DNA from: Gemmatimonadaceae bacterium
GTDB taxonomy: Bacteria > Gemmatimonadota > Gemmatimonadetes > Gemmatimonadales > Gemmatimonadaceae
Direction of reading: 5' to 3'
Assembly (NCBI GenBank): GCA_025929535.1
Contig: JAICLZ010000015.1
Location: forward strand, 1 to 64,000
DNA: 64,000 bases
Under the pieces are notes generated by a model. That model searched no databases. It was not told the origin of the DNA and was given only the letters and a program-made list of their open reading frames with translations. A program made the translations under genes and the position numbers. Shown here piece by piece: positions 8,155-18,700 of the stretch; the stretch's first letter is position 1, and each line of letters opens with the position of its first letter.

Positions 8155-9057
8155 TCAGGGAAAGCTGGTGCCGCTCGCGCGCTCTCCCGCCTCGCACCAC
8201 AAATGGATCGTCGCGTAACTCCGCCACGGTCGCCACGGTTGTGACAGCTGCTCCGCCCGTGCCGCGCTGACCTTTCCCAGTGCATTGCGCAGCGCGATGT
8301 CCTCCTTGGGAAATGCGTCCGCCCACTTGAGCGCGCGCATCGCGATGTAGTGTGCCGTCCACGCGCCGATGCCGGGGAGCTCGACGAGTCGCGCGATCGC
8401 CGTTGCCGGATCGATTGCCGAATCGGCGCCGGCGTCGAGCTCGAGGCGGCCGCTCCGCATCTCCTCTGCGATCGCGATCAGGCTTCGTGCCCGGGTCCGG
8501 ATGATGCCGAGCGAGGCGATCTCGTCGACCGTTGCGCCAGCCACACGCTCCGCAACGGGCGAGAGATGCGTGAGCTCCGCGTCCGACGTGCGGATCGGCT
8601 CGCCGAACGCGGCGGCAAAACGTCTCGCGATCGTGGTTGCGGCCTTCACCGTGATCTGTTGGCCGAGGATGGCGCGGGCGGCGAGCTCGAAGCCATCGAA
8701 GGCTCCCGGAACGCGGAGCCCCGGTCTCGCGGCAATGGCGCTGGCGAGCACGGGGTCCGTCGCGAAGTGCGCCGCGATGAGATCGGGGCGCGCGCGCAGG
8801 TCGAAGAGATCGCGCAGCCGGTCGAGAAGCGTGGGCATCACCGCCGCGAGCGACGGTGTGCTCTCGACGATCAGCGCGTGCTCCCCCGGCTCATCCCGTA
8901 CGCTGATCCAGCCGGTGTGCGAGCCGAGGCGCACGGTGCGGAGATAGGTATCATCGCGCACCGACTCGACGCCTTTCACGGAGCGCGCACGCAGGAAGCG
9001 CAGCATGCGCGGCCAATCGAAGGGCGCGCGGTAGCTCAGCCGCACGGGCGCGCTCAC
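8155..9057 (-). CDS. alkA: DNA-3-methyladenine glycosylase II (AlkA type), intact active site
   Basis: The 300-residue protein has the AlkA layout: an N-terminal beta domain, then a helix-hairpin-helix glycosylase domain. ILGQQITVKAA (130-140) is the conserved GQQ segment, ELPGIGAWTAHYIAMRAL (226-243) is the hairpin with GIG, and the catalytic Asp is D253 in FPKEDIAL. It excises 3-methylpurines and other alkylated bases from DNA. It is the first gene of a three-gene minus-strand run with the acid phosphatase and DinB-like protein. An Ada-AlkA fusion at 37134-38666 has lost these catalytic signatures, so this copy is the likely working enzyme. Confidence 0.92.
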   Translation of the reverse strand: MSAPVRLSYRAPFDWPRMLRFLRARSVKGVESVRDDTYLRTVRLGSHTGWISVRDEPGEHALIVESTPSLAAVMPTLLDRLRDLFDLRARPDLIAAHFATDPVLASAIAARPGLRVPGAFDGFELAARAILGQQITVKAATTIARRFAAAFGEPIRTSDAELTHLSPVAERVAGATVDEIASLGIIRTRARSLIAIAEEMRSGRLELDAGADSAIDPATAIARLVELPGIGAWTAHYIAMRALKWADAFPKEDIALRNALGKVSAARAEQLSQPWRPWRSYATIHLWCEAGERASGTSFP

Positions 9058-9120
9058 GGTGCGTGCGACTTCAGCGCTCGGATGCTATTCTTGGTGCCTC
9101 GCCGATCCGGAGGCCGGGCC

Positions 9121-9582
9121 GTGGACACGCAGCAAGTGCTGGAAAAGCTCGACCGAGCGTGGAAGGATTTCGAGCAGTCGTATGCCGGGCTCACGCGCGA
9201 GCAGTTGATGATTCCGAACGTCACGGGAAAGTGGTCGATCCGCGACATCATCGCGCACGTCACATGGTGGGAGGAGGAAGCGCTCAAGCACATGCCCGTC
9301 ATTCTGCTGGGCGAACGGCCGCCCCGCTACTCGGACAAATACGGCGGCATCGATGACTTCAACGCGATCATGACGGTGAAGCGCAGCCATCTCACGCTGG
9401 ACGAGGTGCTGGCGCAGCACGACGACGTGCACGCGCGGCTCGTGGAGTACGTGCGCGCCGCGCCGGAAGATCTCTGGGCGACCGAGACGAAATTTCGCCG
9501 GCGCCTACGACTCGATACGTTCGGCCACTACCCCGTGCACACCAACGCCATCCGCGCGTGGCGGCAGGCGCACGGTCAGTAG
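9121..9582 (+). CDS. DinB/ClbS-like protein
   Basis: The 153 residues resemble the DfsB/ClbS (DUF1706) and DinB-like group: KLDRAWKDFEQSYAGLTREQL, then GKWSIRDIIAHVTWWEEEAL and a C-terminal FGHYPVHTNAIRAW. The H-V-T-W-W-E and late H-Y-P-V-H residues sit where these proteins carry conserved His. ClbS-type proteins protect against colibactin-like DNA-alkylating cyclopropanes, but many members are uncharacterised. A GTG start at 9121 is chosen because GGAGG lies about 7 nt upstream; an in-frame ATG at 9082 would add 13 residues. It is divergent from alkA and its 3' end overlaps the convergent lipoprotein gene by 7 nt. Confidence 0.7.
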   Translation: MDTQQVLEKLDRAWKDFEQSYAGLTREQLMIPNVTGKWSIRDIIAHVTWWEEEALKHMPVILLGERPPRYSDKYGGIDDFNAIMTVKRSHLTLDEVLAQHDDVHARLVEYVRAAPEDLWATETKFRRRLRLDTFGHYPVHTNAIRAWRQAHGQ

Positions 9583-10217
9583 TCCGCCGGGAACGCGTAC
9601 ACCGGGAGCGTGTCCGGAACCGTTCCGACGATGAGCGTGATCTGCCTGTGCTCCTGAAAATCGATTGCGCCCAGATCGCCCGTGTACTGCGTGCTGTCCA
9701 CGTATGCGGTGACGGTGCCCGTAAAGCCGGCGACGTTGCTGGAGCTCAACGGCTGTCCCCAGATCGCGAAGAACTGGCCGAGGTTGAAGGTGGTGGTGAC
9801 CGGCGCTTCGATGTGAACGATCCCGGTGGCGTCATGGGTGTGCAGCCAATAGTAGCAACCCGCCGCGACGACAAAGTTCTGGATGATGAACGGATCGCCC
9901 ACTCCGATCGCGATCGGGATCGCGCGCTGCTGGCCGTTTGCGATCAGCGTGAGGTGCACGTGGATGTGCTGCACGGGCGTGGTCGTGTCGCACGCGATGC
10001 CGTCCACGGGCGCGCCCTGGCCGCCGGCGGAGCTGTCCCCTGCCGCATACGTTGGCGCGCCGATGACCTGGCCCGCTTCGATGGGCAACGGCGCGCTGAA
10101 GTCGGGGCCAGAGGGAGTGACGGGCTTGGTGCTGTCACTCGAACAGGCGAAGGCGACGCTCGTGGCGATTGCGAGTGATACGGCTGCGATCCTTTTCGAT
10201 CCGGCGCCAGCTGACAT
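9576..10217 (-). CDS. Hypothetical secreted lipoprotein
   Basis: The 213 residues begin with a lipoprotein signal (SVAFACSSD, Cys25), followed by a Thr/Ser/Pro-rich linker. The rest is a beta-rich region with HIHVHLTLIANGQQ and CYYWLHTHDATGIVHIEAP. The repeated HxHxH and HTHD patterns suggest a metal-binding cupin-like or beta-sandwich fold, but no family is recognised. It would be anchored in the envelope. It converges with the DinB/ClbS-like gene, overlapping 7 nt. The 225 nt upstream to the next gene hold nothing recognisable. Confidence 0.65.
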   Translation of the reverse strand: MSAGAGSKRIAAVSLAIATSVAFACSSDSTKPVTPSGPDFSAPLPIEAGQVIGAPTYAAGDSSAGGQGAPVDGIACDTTTPVQHIHVHLTLIANGQQRAIPIAIGVGDPFIIQNFVVAAGCYYWLHTHDATGIVHIEAPVTTTFNLGQFFAIWGQPLSSSNVAGFTGTVTAYVDSTQYTGDLGAIDFQEHRQITLIVGTVPDTLPVYAFPADY

Positions 10218-10442
10218 GCACGTTTCCTTGGTGAGGGCTGGCCCAGCGTACGCGCGAATCCGCGCGCGAGCGTTGGCGGGCGCCGGCAGTCATCGACCTG
10301 GTGCGACTCTGGTGAACACGTCAGGAAGCATGCCATATGTCCACAGGCGAACATCCGCGCTTCGATGTAGCGAGCTCATGTGTTCCCGACCATGCACCCG
10401 TGACGAAACTCGAACAGTTCCCGGGCAAATCGCCCGTCGTGC

Positions 10443-11630
10443 ATGACACATCTTCCTGATACCACCCTCAGCCAGGCCATCCCCGTGAGAGCCACGACTC
10501 GCCGCACATCGCTTCGCTGCCTTGCATCGATTGGCTTCGCCGCGCTGCTCTCGCCGAGCTCCGCGAGCGCGCAGTCCGCGCCGGATCCCGCTTCGTACCC
10601 TTCCGTGCTCTCGTATCGCACGGTCAGGGTGGCCGACGGAGTGTACGCGTTCATCACTCCCGAGGAGCGCACCGGATTCCAGTCCGGCAATTCGATCGCG
10701 ATCATCGGCGACGATGGAGTGCTCGTGTTCGACACGGGCAACATTCCCGGATTGACGCGTCGCCAGATCGCGGAGATACGAAAGCTCACGGACAAACCGG
10801 TGCGGTACGTGGTCAACTCGCACTGGCATCCCGACCACAACCTGGGCAACAGCATCTACCGCGCGGAGTTTCCCGGCGTGCGAATCGTCGGGACCTCGGC
10901 CACGCGCGCCGGCATTCTCGAGCGCGTGCCCACCTATTTCGGACAGATGAAGGGCTTCGCGCAAACCGATTCGCTCATGAAGCTCAGGCTCTCCACGGGC
11001 AGGATGCGCGATGGAAGCAGGATGCCCGACGACGTTCGGCAGCTGTGGACGCTCGTGGTGAAAGACTACGCCGACTTCATGCCGGAGGTGCTCCAGGCTA
11101 AGCCCTCACCGCCCGACCTCATCTCGGACGACAGCCTGACCATCTTCCTCGGCACCCGCCGCGTGAAGGTCATGAGCCCGGGTCGAGGCAACACCGCCGG
11201 CGACAGCTACATCTATCTGCCCGATGAGCGTGTGCTCCTCACGGGCGATCTCGTCACGGTGCCCGGTCCGTTCCCGAGCACGTCGTACTTCGCGGACTGG
11301 ATTCGCGATCTCGATGAGCTGAAGGCGCTCCATGCGTCCGTGATCGTGCCCGGACACGGCGATGTGCAACACGACTACGCCTACATCGACATGGTGCGTG
11401 AGCTGCTGACGTTCACGCGCGAGCGGGCGCGCGAGGCCGTGCTTCGTGGAGTGCCGCTGGATTCCCTGCAGAAGCAGATCGACTTCGAGCCGTTCATCAA
11501 GCGCTTCACCAACGGCGACGTCGTGCGCACGGACGCCTTCAAGAGCTTTTATCCGGTGCCCGCCGTGATGCGCGCGTACGAGGAAGCCAGCTACGAGATC
11601 CAGGGCGCGATTCCAAAGCCGGGGGACTGA
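10443..11630 (+). CDS. Secreted MBL-fold metallo-hydrolase
   Basis: The 395-residue protein has a long N-terminal signal peptide ending near SSASAQ (about residue 44). A metallo-beta-lactamase domain follows: the zinc motif SHWHPDH (HxHxDH), a Gly-rich GRGNTAGDSYIY segment, LLTGDLV (metal-bridging Asp) and VPGHGDV (final His). Related proteins include quinoprotein-relay MBL proteins and periplasmic hydrolases of unknown substrate. The ATG at 10443 starts a typical export signal, though the n-region is long and a later start is possible. It stands alone, 40 nt before the sigma factor gene. Confidence 0.85.
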   Translation: MTHLPDTTLSQAIPVRATTRRTSLRCLASIGFAALLSPSSASAQSAPDPASYPSVLSYRTVRVADGVYAFITPEERTGFQSGNSIAIIGDDGVLVFDTGNIPGLTRRQIAEIRKLTDKPVRYVVNSHWHPDHNLGNSIYRAEFPGVRIVGTSATRAGILERVPTYFGQMKGFAQTDSLMKLRLSTGRMRDGSRMPDDVRQLWTLVVKDYADFMPEVLQAKPSPPDLISDDSLTIFLGTRRVKVMSPGRGNTAGDSYIYLPDERVLLTGDLVTVPGPFPSTSYFADWIRDLDELKALHASVIVPGHGDVQHDYAYIDMVRELLTFTRERAREAVLRGVPLDSLQKQIDFEPFIKRFTNGDVVRTDAFKSFYPVPAVMRAYEEASYEIQGAIPKPGD

Positions 11631-11670
11631 TCGAAGTAAACGGCGTTGGCGATGATGGCATCTTTTTGAC

Positions 11671-12363
11671 ATGAGCCTCTCCGCACCGCCGGATCCTCCG
11701 AATCACGCCGCGGCAGTATCCAATCCGACGTGGGGAGAGCTCGAGCGACTGCTCGCGCGATGGCGCGCGGGTGATCGGGAGGCGCTCGAGCTGATGCTCG
11801 CCAGGATTCATCCGATGCTGTATCGCTGGGCTCTCGCGAACGCGACCGATGTCGATGACGCCGATGACATTGCGCAGCAGGCGCTCGTCGCCGTCTATCG
11901 AAAGATCGATCAGTTCCGCAGCGAGTCGCCGCTCGCCGTCTGGCTCTACCGCCTCACCACGCGCACCGCCGCGCAGAGGCGTCGCACCTTCGTCCGGCGA
12001 AAGGCGCTCGACGCGCGCGTGCACGCGGACGTCGCCCGGCGGGCGTACGAGACCGATCCCGGTGGCCGCGTGGATCGCGACCGGCTCACCTCCCTCGTGC
12101 GCCAATGCTACGACCGGCTTCCGCCGCAGCAGCGTGCGGCATTGTCACTGGTGGATCTCGAGGGCTACACGCCGGCCGAGGCGGCGGAGTTGATGGAGCT
12201 CGCTCCGGTTACGCTCCGGGCGAATCTGTTCAAGGCGCGATCCAGCGTGCGTCGCCAGATATTCACGCTCTCGCCGGCGCTGGCCGAACGATTTTCGCGC
12301 GTCGTGGATCCGGCGCAGAGTGCGGATGCGGCACGATCCGATTCCACCCGGAGCGTTACGTGA
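11671..12363 (+). CDS. RNA polymerase sigma factor, ECF-like sigma-70
   Basis: The 230 residues contain sigma region 2 (about 33-105, with DVDDADDIAQQALVAVYRKI and FRSESPLAVWLYRLTTR) and region 4 (about 140-195, PPQQRAALSLVDLEGYTPAE then a helix-turn-helix). Regions 1 and 3 are absent, as in extracytoplasmic-function sigma factors. A roughly 30-residue tail after region 4 is unusual. The gene overlaps the next one by 1 nt (TGATG), and that gene encodes a small membrane protein, so membrane-linked control is likely. Its target promoters cannot be inferred from this window. Confidence 0.88.
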   Translation: MSLSAPPDPPNHAAAVSNPTWGELERLLARWRAGDREALELMLARIHPMLYRWALANATDVDDADDIAQQALVAVYRKIDQFRSESPLAVWLYRLTTRTAAQRRRTFVRRKALDARVHADVARRAYETDPGGRVDRDRLTSLVRQCYDRLPPQQRAALSLVDLEGYTPAEAAELMELAPVTLRANLFKARSSVRRQIFTLSPALAERFSRVVDPAQSADAARSDSTRSVT

Positions 12364-12683
12364 TGCACGACATCGAAGAACAGCTCCTCATACGCTCGCC
12401 GGACGAGATTCGCGAGCTTCGCCGGCTGGCAGACGAGGGAGGCCAGCTCGATGCGCAGATGCGAGAGGCGGCGGAGCTCTGCCTGCAATCGCAGACCGCG
12501 CTCGCGGGCTCGCTCGCGGCAGAGCACCCGCGAACGCTCACGGAGGTTGCGCTGGCGCGGCACCGGCGCCGGTGGAAATGGCGCCTGCTGGTGTGCGCCG
12601 TCTTCATTCCGCTCGCCGTGCTTGCCCTGATCCTCTCGGGCACGGCCATCGCTGTACTCGTTACGGCATTCCTCTGGCCCTGA
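12363..12683 (+). CDS. Small membrane protein, putative anti-sigma partner
   Basis: The 106 residues have a soluble, charged N-terminal helical part (about 1-75, LLIRSPDEIRELRRLADEGGQ onward) and one or two C-terminal membrane segments (LLVCAVFIPLAVLALILSG and AIAVLVTAFLW). Its ATG shares a base with the sigma factor's stop codon, so the two are translationally coupled. This topology suits a membrane-tethered anti-sigma factor, but no zinc HxxxCxxC motif is present and no family is recognised, so the role is inferred from context alone. Confidence 0.65.
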   Translation: MHDIEEQLLIRSPDEIRELRRLADEGGQLDAQMREAAELCLQSQTALAGSLAAEHPRTLTEVALARHRRRWKWRLLVCAVFIPLAVLALILSGTAIAVLVTAFLWP

Positions 12684-12751
12684 AGAGTTGCGCCGCCGCG
12701 TCGGGAACCGCAATCACCTCGCGCCTGTGTCCCCTGGCGGCAGCGCAGTGC

Positions 12752-14170
12752 TCAGGGAACGGGCGGCTCGTATGGCCCGAGCTGTTCCGCAACCGTCGAC
12801 TTGTCGCCGACCACGACCAGCGTCATCTGCGCAGGCACGAGATACGTCCTGGCGATGCGCTGAACGTCCGCGGGCTGCACCGCCAGCACGCGCTTGACGT
12901 AGCCACTGAGGTAGTCGGGGCCGAGTCCCTGGAGGTCGGAATCCTCGAGCTGATTCACGATACCACCGCGCGATCCGTTCTGAATCGTGAACAGTCCGAT
13001 CATGTTGTTCTTGATCCCGTCCAGCTCCGGTGTCCCCGGCGCCTGATTCCGCAGCCGGTCGATCTCGCCGAATATCTCCTTCAGCGAAGCGCCCGTGAAC
13101 TTCGTCGTCACATCGGCCTCCTGCACCCAGTACGCATCGTGCAGGTGTGTGGCGATGTAGCTACCCGGCGAGTAGGTGTATCCCTTCTCTTCACGAATGT
13201 TCGTGGTGATGCGCGAGCCGAACGTTCCGCCGAGCAGCGCGTCCGTGACGGCGAGCGCGGTGTAGTCCTTGGCAGTGGGGCCCGGAACGGGCAGCCCGAG
13301 CATGATCGTCGACTGCACCGCGGCAGGCCGGTCGAGCAGGGTGACGCTGTGCCCCTTGCGCGGCTGCGGCGGCTTGACCGATGGCGCGGTGCCGGCGGGC
13401 CAGCTCTCGAACGCCTTCCGCACCGCACGCTCCATCCGCGGCGCGTCGAACACACCCACGACGTACAGATGCGATCGCGCCGCGCCGAAGTTCCGCGCGT
13501 AGAAGCTCTTCACCTGTGCGATCGTGTAGCTGTGGAGTTGCGAATCGGTAGGAAACAGCCGGCCATACGGATGATCGCCGTACAGAGTCCGCACGAACGT
13601 TTCCCTCGCGAGGGCTTGCGGCTGGCTCCGCGCGATGGCGACGCTCCGTGCCCTCGTCGCGATATCGCGCGCGAGCTCGCTCTCCGGAAAGCTCGGCGTG
13701 CGAAGCACCTCGGCGACCAGCGCGACCATCTCGCTTCCACGCTCCGCGAGTACGGCCCCGCCTACCTGTGTCTGATCGTTCCCGACAGAGACGCTGAGCG
13801 TGCCGCCCATTCCTGCGACATCTTCGTCGATCTGCGAGCCGGTGCGTGCCGTCGTTCCCTCGCGCAGCATGTCGCCGGTGACATCCGAGAGCGCGACCTC
13901 GTTGCTCCGTTCGTCGATGTGACCCGTTCGCACGGCGCAATAGATGGAAACCTTCGGAATGGTGCCGAAGGGCACGAACGTGACCTTCATTCCGTTCGCG
14001 AGCGTGAAGTCGCGCCTGGGTGGAAGCGTGAACGGCTTGGGTGTGCCGAGTGGCGGCGGTTGTTCGCGCGTGGTTTGCTGGGCACTCGCGGGCACCGCAA
14101 CGAGCGCGGACGACAGGACGACTGCTGCGACAAGAGTCTGAACGCTTCGTCTCACGAGACACCTGCGCAT
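12752..14170 (-). CDS. M16-family peptidase homologue lacking the HxxEH zinc motif
   Basis: The 472 residues start with a signal peptide (AAVVLSSALVAVPASAQQ). Two M16-type domains follow, with FTLANGMKVTFVPFGTIPKVS near the start and GYTYSPGSYIATH in the second half. At the usual HxxEH position the sequence reads LREGTTART, so zinc ligands are missing. M16 pairs often combine a catalytic and a non-catalytic subunit, and the gene directly upstream encodes a copy with HLFEH. The ATG shares a base with that gene's stop (TGATG). It would act in the periplasm on peptides or small proteins. Confidence 0.88.
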   Translation of the reverse strand: MRRCLVRRSVQTLVAAVVLSSALVAVPASAQQTTREQPPPLGTPKPFTLPPRRDFTLANGMKVTFVPFGTIPKVSIYCAVRTGHIDERSNEVALSDVTGDMLREGTTARTGSQIDEDVAGMGGTLSVSVGNDQTQVGGAVLAERGSEMVALVAEVLRTPSFPESELARDIATRARSVAIARSQPQALARETFVRTLYGDHPYGRLFPTDSQLHSYTIAQVKSFYARNFGAARSHLYVVGVFDAPRMERAVRKAFESWPAGTAPSVKPPQPRKGHSVTLLDRPAAVQSTIMLGLPVPGPTAKDYTALAVTDALLGGTFGSRITTNIREEKGYTYSPGSYIATHLHDAYWVQEADVTTKFTGASLKEIFGEIDRLRNQAPGTPELDGIKNNMIGLFTIQNGSRGGIVNQLEDSDLQGLGPDYLSGYVKRVLAVQPADVQRIARTYLVPAQMTLVVVGDKSTVAEQLGPYEPPVP

Positions 14171-15570
14171 CAGTGATTGGCGGCAGGCTTCGCCGCGGGA
14201 ACGATGAATTCGATGGTGCGATTCGTCGGCCGGAGATACTCCCTGGCCGTTTCCAGCAGAAGCGCGGGCGTCACCTGCGCGAAGCCGCGCTCGAGCTCAT
14301 TGATCCGGCCGGGATCGTTGTCGAACAAGGCGAACGAAGCCAGCAGATTGGCGCGGCCAAACCCGGCGAACTGCTCCATCTCGGAATAGAGTGAGGAGCG
14401 CATCTTCACGAGCGCGCGATCGAGCGTTGCCTGATCCACGGGAGTGGTTCGCAGCGGCTCGATCGCCGCATCGAACCCCGCGACCAGCTCGTCGGCCGAC
14501 TTGTCGGCATCGTGAAATGCCTGGATCTCGTAAACCATCGGGCCCTGATAGTCGAACATGTTCCCGAGGCCAAAGTTGATCCCTGCGTCCACATCGCCCG
14601 TGAGCGCACGCTTCTGCACGAGCTCCTGGTAGAAGCGGGAATCGCGCCCCTGCGCCAGAATCTGATCGAGCACGCCGAACGCGTACCACTGGGGCGTGAG
14701 CCGCTCGGGTACGTGATACGCCAGTCCGATCGCGGGGCGGGTCGCCAGCGAGTCGATGCGAGTGAACCGCTTCTCCGCGGTCTGGCGCGGCTCCGTGAGA
14801 TCGGGCTTTGGCGGCAGCGTGGCCGACGGAATGTTCTGAAAATATTCCGCGATCCACGCCTTGGTGGCCGCCACGTCGACGTCGCCCGTCACGACGAGCA
14901 CGGCATTGTTGGGCGCGTAATAGGTGCGGAAGAAAGACGACGCGTCAGCGAGTGTGGCGGCGTCGAGGTCGCCCATCTCGCCGTAGAAGTTGTGCGCGTT
15001 GTACCAATTCGTGTTCGCGTGAATGGGAAGATCGATCCAGGGGAACCCGCCGTAGGGCTGGTTGATCACGTTCACGCGGACCTCGTTCTTCACGACGTCG
15101 CGCTGATTGTTCAGGTTCGCGGTGTCGATCACGAGCCCGCGCATTCGATCGGCTTCGGCCCACAATACCCGCCGAACGGCGTGCGACGGAACCACCTCGA
15201 AGTAGTTGGTGAAGTCGAAGCGCGTCGAGCCGTTGAGAATTCCACCGTTCTCCTCCACGAGCCTGACGAACTGCAGCTTGCCGAGGTTGCGCGAGCCTTG
15301 GAACATGAGGTGCTCGAAGAGATGCGCAAACCCGGTGCGGTCGCGCGGCTCATTCCGGAATCCGATGTTGTAGTAGACCGCCACCACGGCCGTGGGCACG
15401 GTGGCGTCCGGAGAGACGACGACCTTGAGGCCGTTCGGGAGTGTGTAGTACTCGATCGGCACATGGAGTGCCGCGCCGGGCTTTGCCGCCTGGGCGCGGA
15501 TGGCGCGAGCAGCGCCCGCGAAAAGCAGGATGCTCAGCGCGAGCAGTGAAGCGCGGCGGTAGTGCGGCAT
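14170..15570 (-). CDS. M16-family zinc peptidase, catalytic subunit
   Basis: The 466-residue pitrilysin/processing-peptidase-like protein has an N-terminal signal peptide (LLALSILLFAGAARA). The inverted zinc motif HLFEH lies at residues 83-87, with the third ligand Glu in VVKNEVRVN (E163). PNGLKVVVSPDATVPTAVV and FDFTNYFEVVPS are standard M16 segments. It probably cleaves peptides in the periplasm together with the inactive partner encoded next (1-nt overlap). The gene is divergent from the BNR-repeat protein with about 160 nt between starts. Confidence 0.92.
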   Translation of the reverse strand: MPHYRRASLLALSILLFAGAARAIRAQAAKPGAALHVPIEYYTLPNGLKVVVSPDATVPTAVVAVYYNIGFRNEPRDRTGFAHLFEHLMFQGSRNLGKLQFVRLVEENGGILNGSTRFDFTNYFEVVPSHAVRRVLWAEADRMRGLVIDTANLNNQRDVVKNEVRVNVINQPYGGFPWIDLPIHANTNWYNAHNFYGEMGDLDAATLADASSFFRTYYAPNNAVLVVTGDVDVAATKAWIAEYFQNIPSATLPPKPDLTEPRQTAEKRFTRIDSLATRPAIGLAYHVPERLTPQWYAFGVLDQILAQGRDSRFYQELVQKRALTGDVDAGINFGLGNMFDYQGPMVYEIQAFHDADKSADELVAGFDAAIEPLRTTPVDQATLDRALVKMRSSLYSEMEQFAGFGRANLLASFALFDNDPGRINELERGFAQVTPALLLETAREYLRPTNRTIEFIVPAAKPAANH

Positions 15571-15732
15571 TGGTGTCCGTTCGGTGAAGAATCGAGGTGC
15601 ACGCCAAGCCTAGAACGGGTGACAATGGGCGTCAAGCTGCCTTGCGGGCGAGCGAGCCATAATTCATCGTGCGACGGGCACCGCGACATCGGCGTGCCTC
15701 TCCACTCCAGGACTTTCACAGAGGATTCTTGC

Positions 15733-18700
15733 ATGCAGCGCTCCCTCGGCGCGGCACGAGCCATTCCGGCCGTCGTGCTCGCACTGGTTGGCACCGTCAC
15801 CGCCTCGTCCGCGCAGCGCAAGAAAGCGCAGGCGCCTGCCCATGCCGCGACAGCCGCCCGGGACGTTCCCGATACGGCATCGCTCGCTGCGCTTCACTAC
15901 CGCTATATCGGGCCCGAAGGAAACCGCACCGACGCGATCGCCGGAGTGAAAGGCGATCCCAACGTCTACTATGTTGGTGCGGCGAGCGGCGGAGTCTGGA
16001 AGACGACGGATGCCGGCGCACACTGGGATCCGATTTTCGACGGCCAGCCCGTTGCATCGATCGGCGCGATCGCGGTCGCACCGTCGGACCCGAACGTCGT
16101 GTGGGTGGGCACCGGCGAGTCCTTCATCCGGAGCCACATCTCGATCGGCTGGGGCATGTACCGCTCGACGGACGCGGGAAAGACGTGGTCGCACATCGGA
16201 CTCGAGAACACCGGGCGGATCGCGCGCATCGCCGTCGATCCCACGAATCCCGATCGCGCGCTCGTCGCGGCGCTCGGGCATGCGTACGGGCCGCAGCCCG
16301 AGCGTGGCATCTTCCGCACGGTGGATGGCGGGAAGACGTGGGAGCGCGTGCTCTTCGTGAACGACTCCACCGGTGGCATCGACGTGCTCCTCGATCCATC
16401 GAATCCGCGAACGGTGTACGCGGCGATGTGGCAGATCGAGATCCACACGTGGGGTCGCACGAGCGGCGGCGCGGGAAGCAGCATCTGGAAGTCGACGGAC
16501 GGCGGCACCACCTGGACGCGACTGCGCAACGGTCTTCCGACGCGGCCCTTCGGAAAGGTTGGATTGGGCATCAGCGCCGCGATGCCGGAGCGCATCTACG
16601 CCGAAGTCGAGACGGGCGATGGCGTGCCGCGCGAGGGACAGCCGTCGGACACCGGACGGCTCTTCCGCTCCGATGATGCCGGGAAGAATTGGCAGCTCGT
16701 CAATTCCGATCTGCAGCCGGCAGGGCGCACCGCATACTACGATCGCATGGGCGTCGAACCGGACAATCCGAACGAGGCATACTTCCTCGCGTCGAACTTC
16801 ACGAAGACGCTCGACGGCGGAAAGACCATGATCGATCTGCCGGAGAAGCAGATTCCGCGCGGCGATCACCACGACATCTGGTTCGATCCCTCGAATGGCG
16901 ATCGCTTCGCCGTCGCGCACGATGGCGGGCTCGGCATCACCACCACGCGAGGCCGAACGTGGCATCGCATCCAGCTCCCGATCGCGCAGATGTATCACGT
17001 CACCGTAGACAATCGCGTGCCGTACTTCGTGTACGGCAACAAGCAGGACGGCGAGTCGGCGATGGGGCCGAGCAATGCGAAACAGGAGGTCTACGGGACG
17101 GACCCCGGCATCTGGCGCGGAGAGTGGCGCTCGGTGGGCGGCGGCGAGAGCGGCTGGGCAACGCCGGACACCGTCGATGAGAATCTCGTGTGGTCGAGCG
17201 CATCGGGAAGTGGATCGGTGGGCGGCATCGTCACGCGCTACGACGTGCGCACGCGCAACATTCACGAGGTGGAGGTGTGGCCGCAGTCCACCGAGGGTAC
17301 GCCGGCGGACAGCGTGAAGTACCGCTTTCAATGGACGTTCCCGCTCACGATCTCACCGCACGATCACAACACCGTGTACGTGGGCAGCCAGATGGTGCAC
17401 GAGACCACCGATGGCGGGAAGACGTGGAACGTGATCAGCCCCGATCTCACGCGCAACGACAAGTCGAAGCAGAAGATCTCGGGCGGGCTGACACCCGACA
17501 ACATCGGCGTCGAGTACGCCGATGTGGTGTTCGCGATCGCCGAATCGCCGATAACCACAGGCGAGATCTGGGCGGGCACGAACGACGGGCTCGTGCAGCT
17601 CACGCGCGATGGCGGAAAGAGCTGGACCAACGTCACGGCGAACATCCCCGGAATGCTTCCGTTGGGAACGGTGAGCAACATCGAGCCGTCGCGCTACGAC
17701 GACGGTACCGCATTCATTACCGTGGATGGACACCAGGTGAACAATCGCGATCCGTGGGTCTACAGGACGACGGATTTCGGCAAGAGCTGGGCGCTCATCG
17801 TGAAGGGCATTCCGAAGTCGCCGCTGTCGTACGCGCACGTGATCCGCGAGGATCCCACGCGCAAGGGACTCCTGTATCTGGGCACCGAGAACGGATTGTA
17901 CGTGTCGTTCGACAACGGCACGCAGTGGCAGCCGCTGCAGAACGATCTTCCGCACGCGCCGGTGTACGGTCTCGCCGTGCAGCCGCACTTCCACGATCTC
18001 GCCGTTGCGACGTACGGGCGTGGCTTCTACATCCTCGACGATCTCACGCCGCTCTACCAGTGGACGCCCGAGCTCGGGGGAAAGAACGTGGCGCTGCTCA
18101 AGCCCCGCGATCAGTATCGCTTCCGCACCATCGCCGATCCGTTCACCGAGATGGACGACGTCGTCGCGGGGAAGAATCCGCCCAACGGCGCGCTCATCAA
18201 CTACTGGATCAAGCCGGGCGCGAAGGACACCACGGCGAAAGACAGCGTGACGATCACCATCGCCAACGCAGGCGGAGCGGTCGTGCGCACGCTCAAGGCC
18301 CCGGCGAAGGCGGGACTCAATCGCACGAACTGGGATTTGCACTCCGAGCGCACGAAGGAAGCGATGATCCGGGCGAGCCCGCTCTATGAGGAATGGTTCC
18401 ACGTGGATGAGGAGGGGCAGCGTGCGCCGGGCGTCGGCCGCTACGCCGTGCTCGAGCCGCCGGGCACGTACACCGTGACGCTCAAGTTCGGCGGTGTGCA
18501 GGATTCGCAGCCGCTCGTGATACTCAAGGACCCGAGCTCGGGAGGAAGCGAGCAGGAGATCGCGACCCAGATGGAAACCGAGCGCGCGATCGTCGCGGAC
18601 CTGAACGATGCCGTGACGCAGATCAATCAGCTCGAGGTCGTGCGAGGCCAGCTCACCGGTCTCGCGGACATCTCCGCCAAGGACTCGACCTACTCGGATT

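Noticed and set aside
9121-9582. Specific assignment as a colibactin-protecting ClbS protein
   Set aside because: Only the general DinB/DUF1706-like pattern is visible; no clb-like context.
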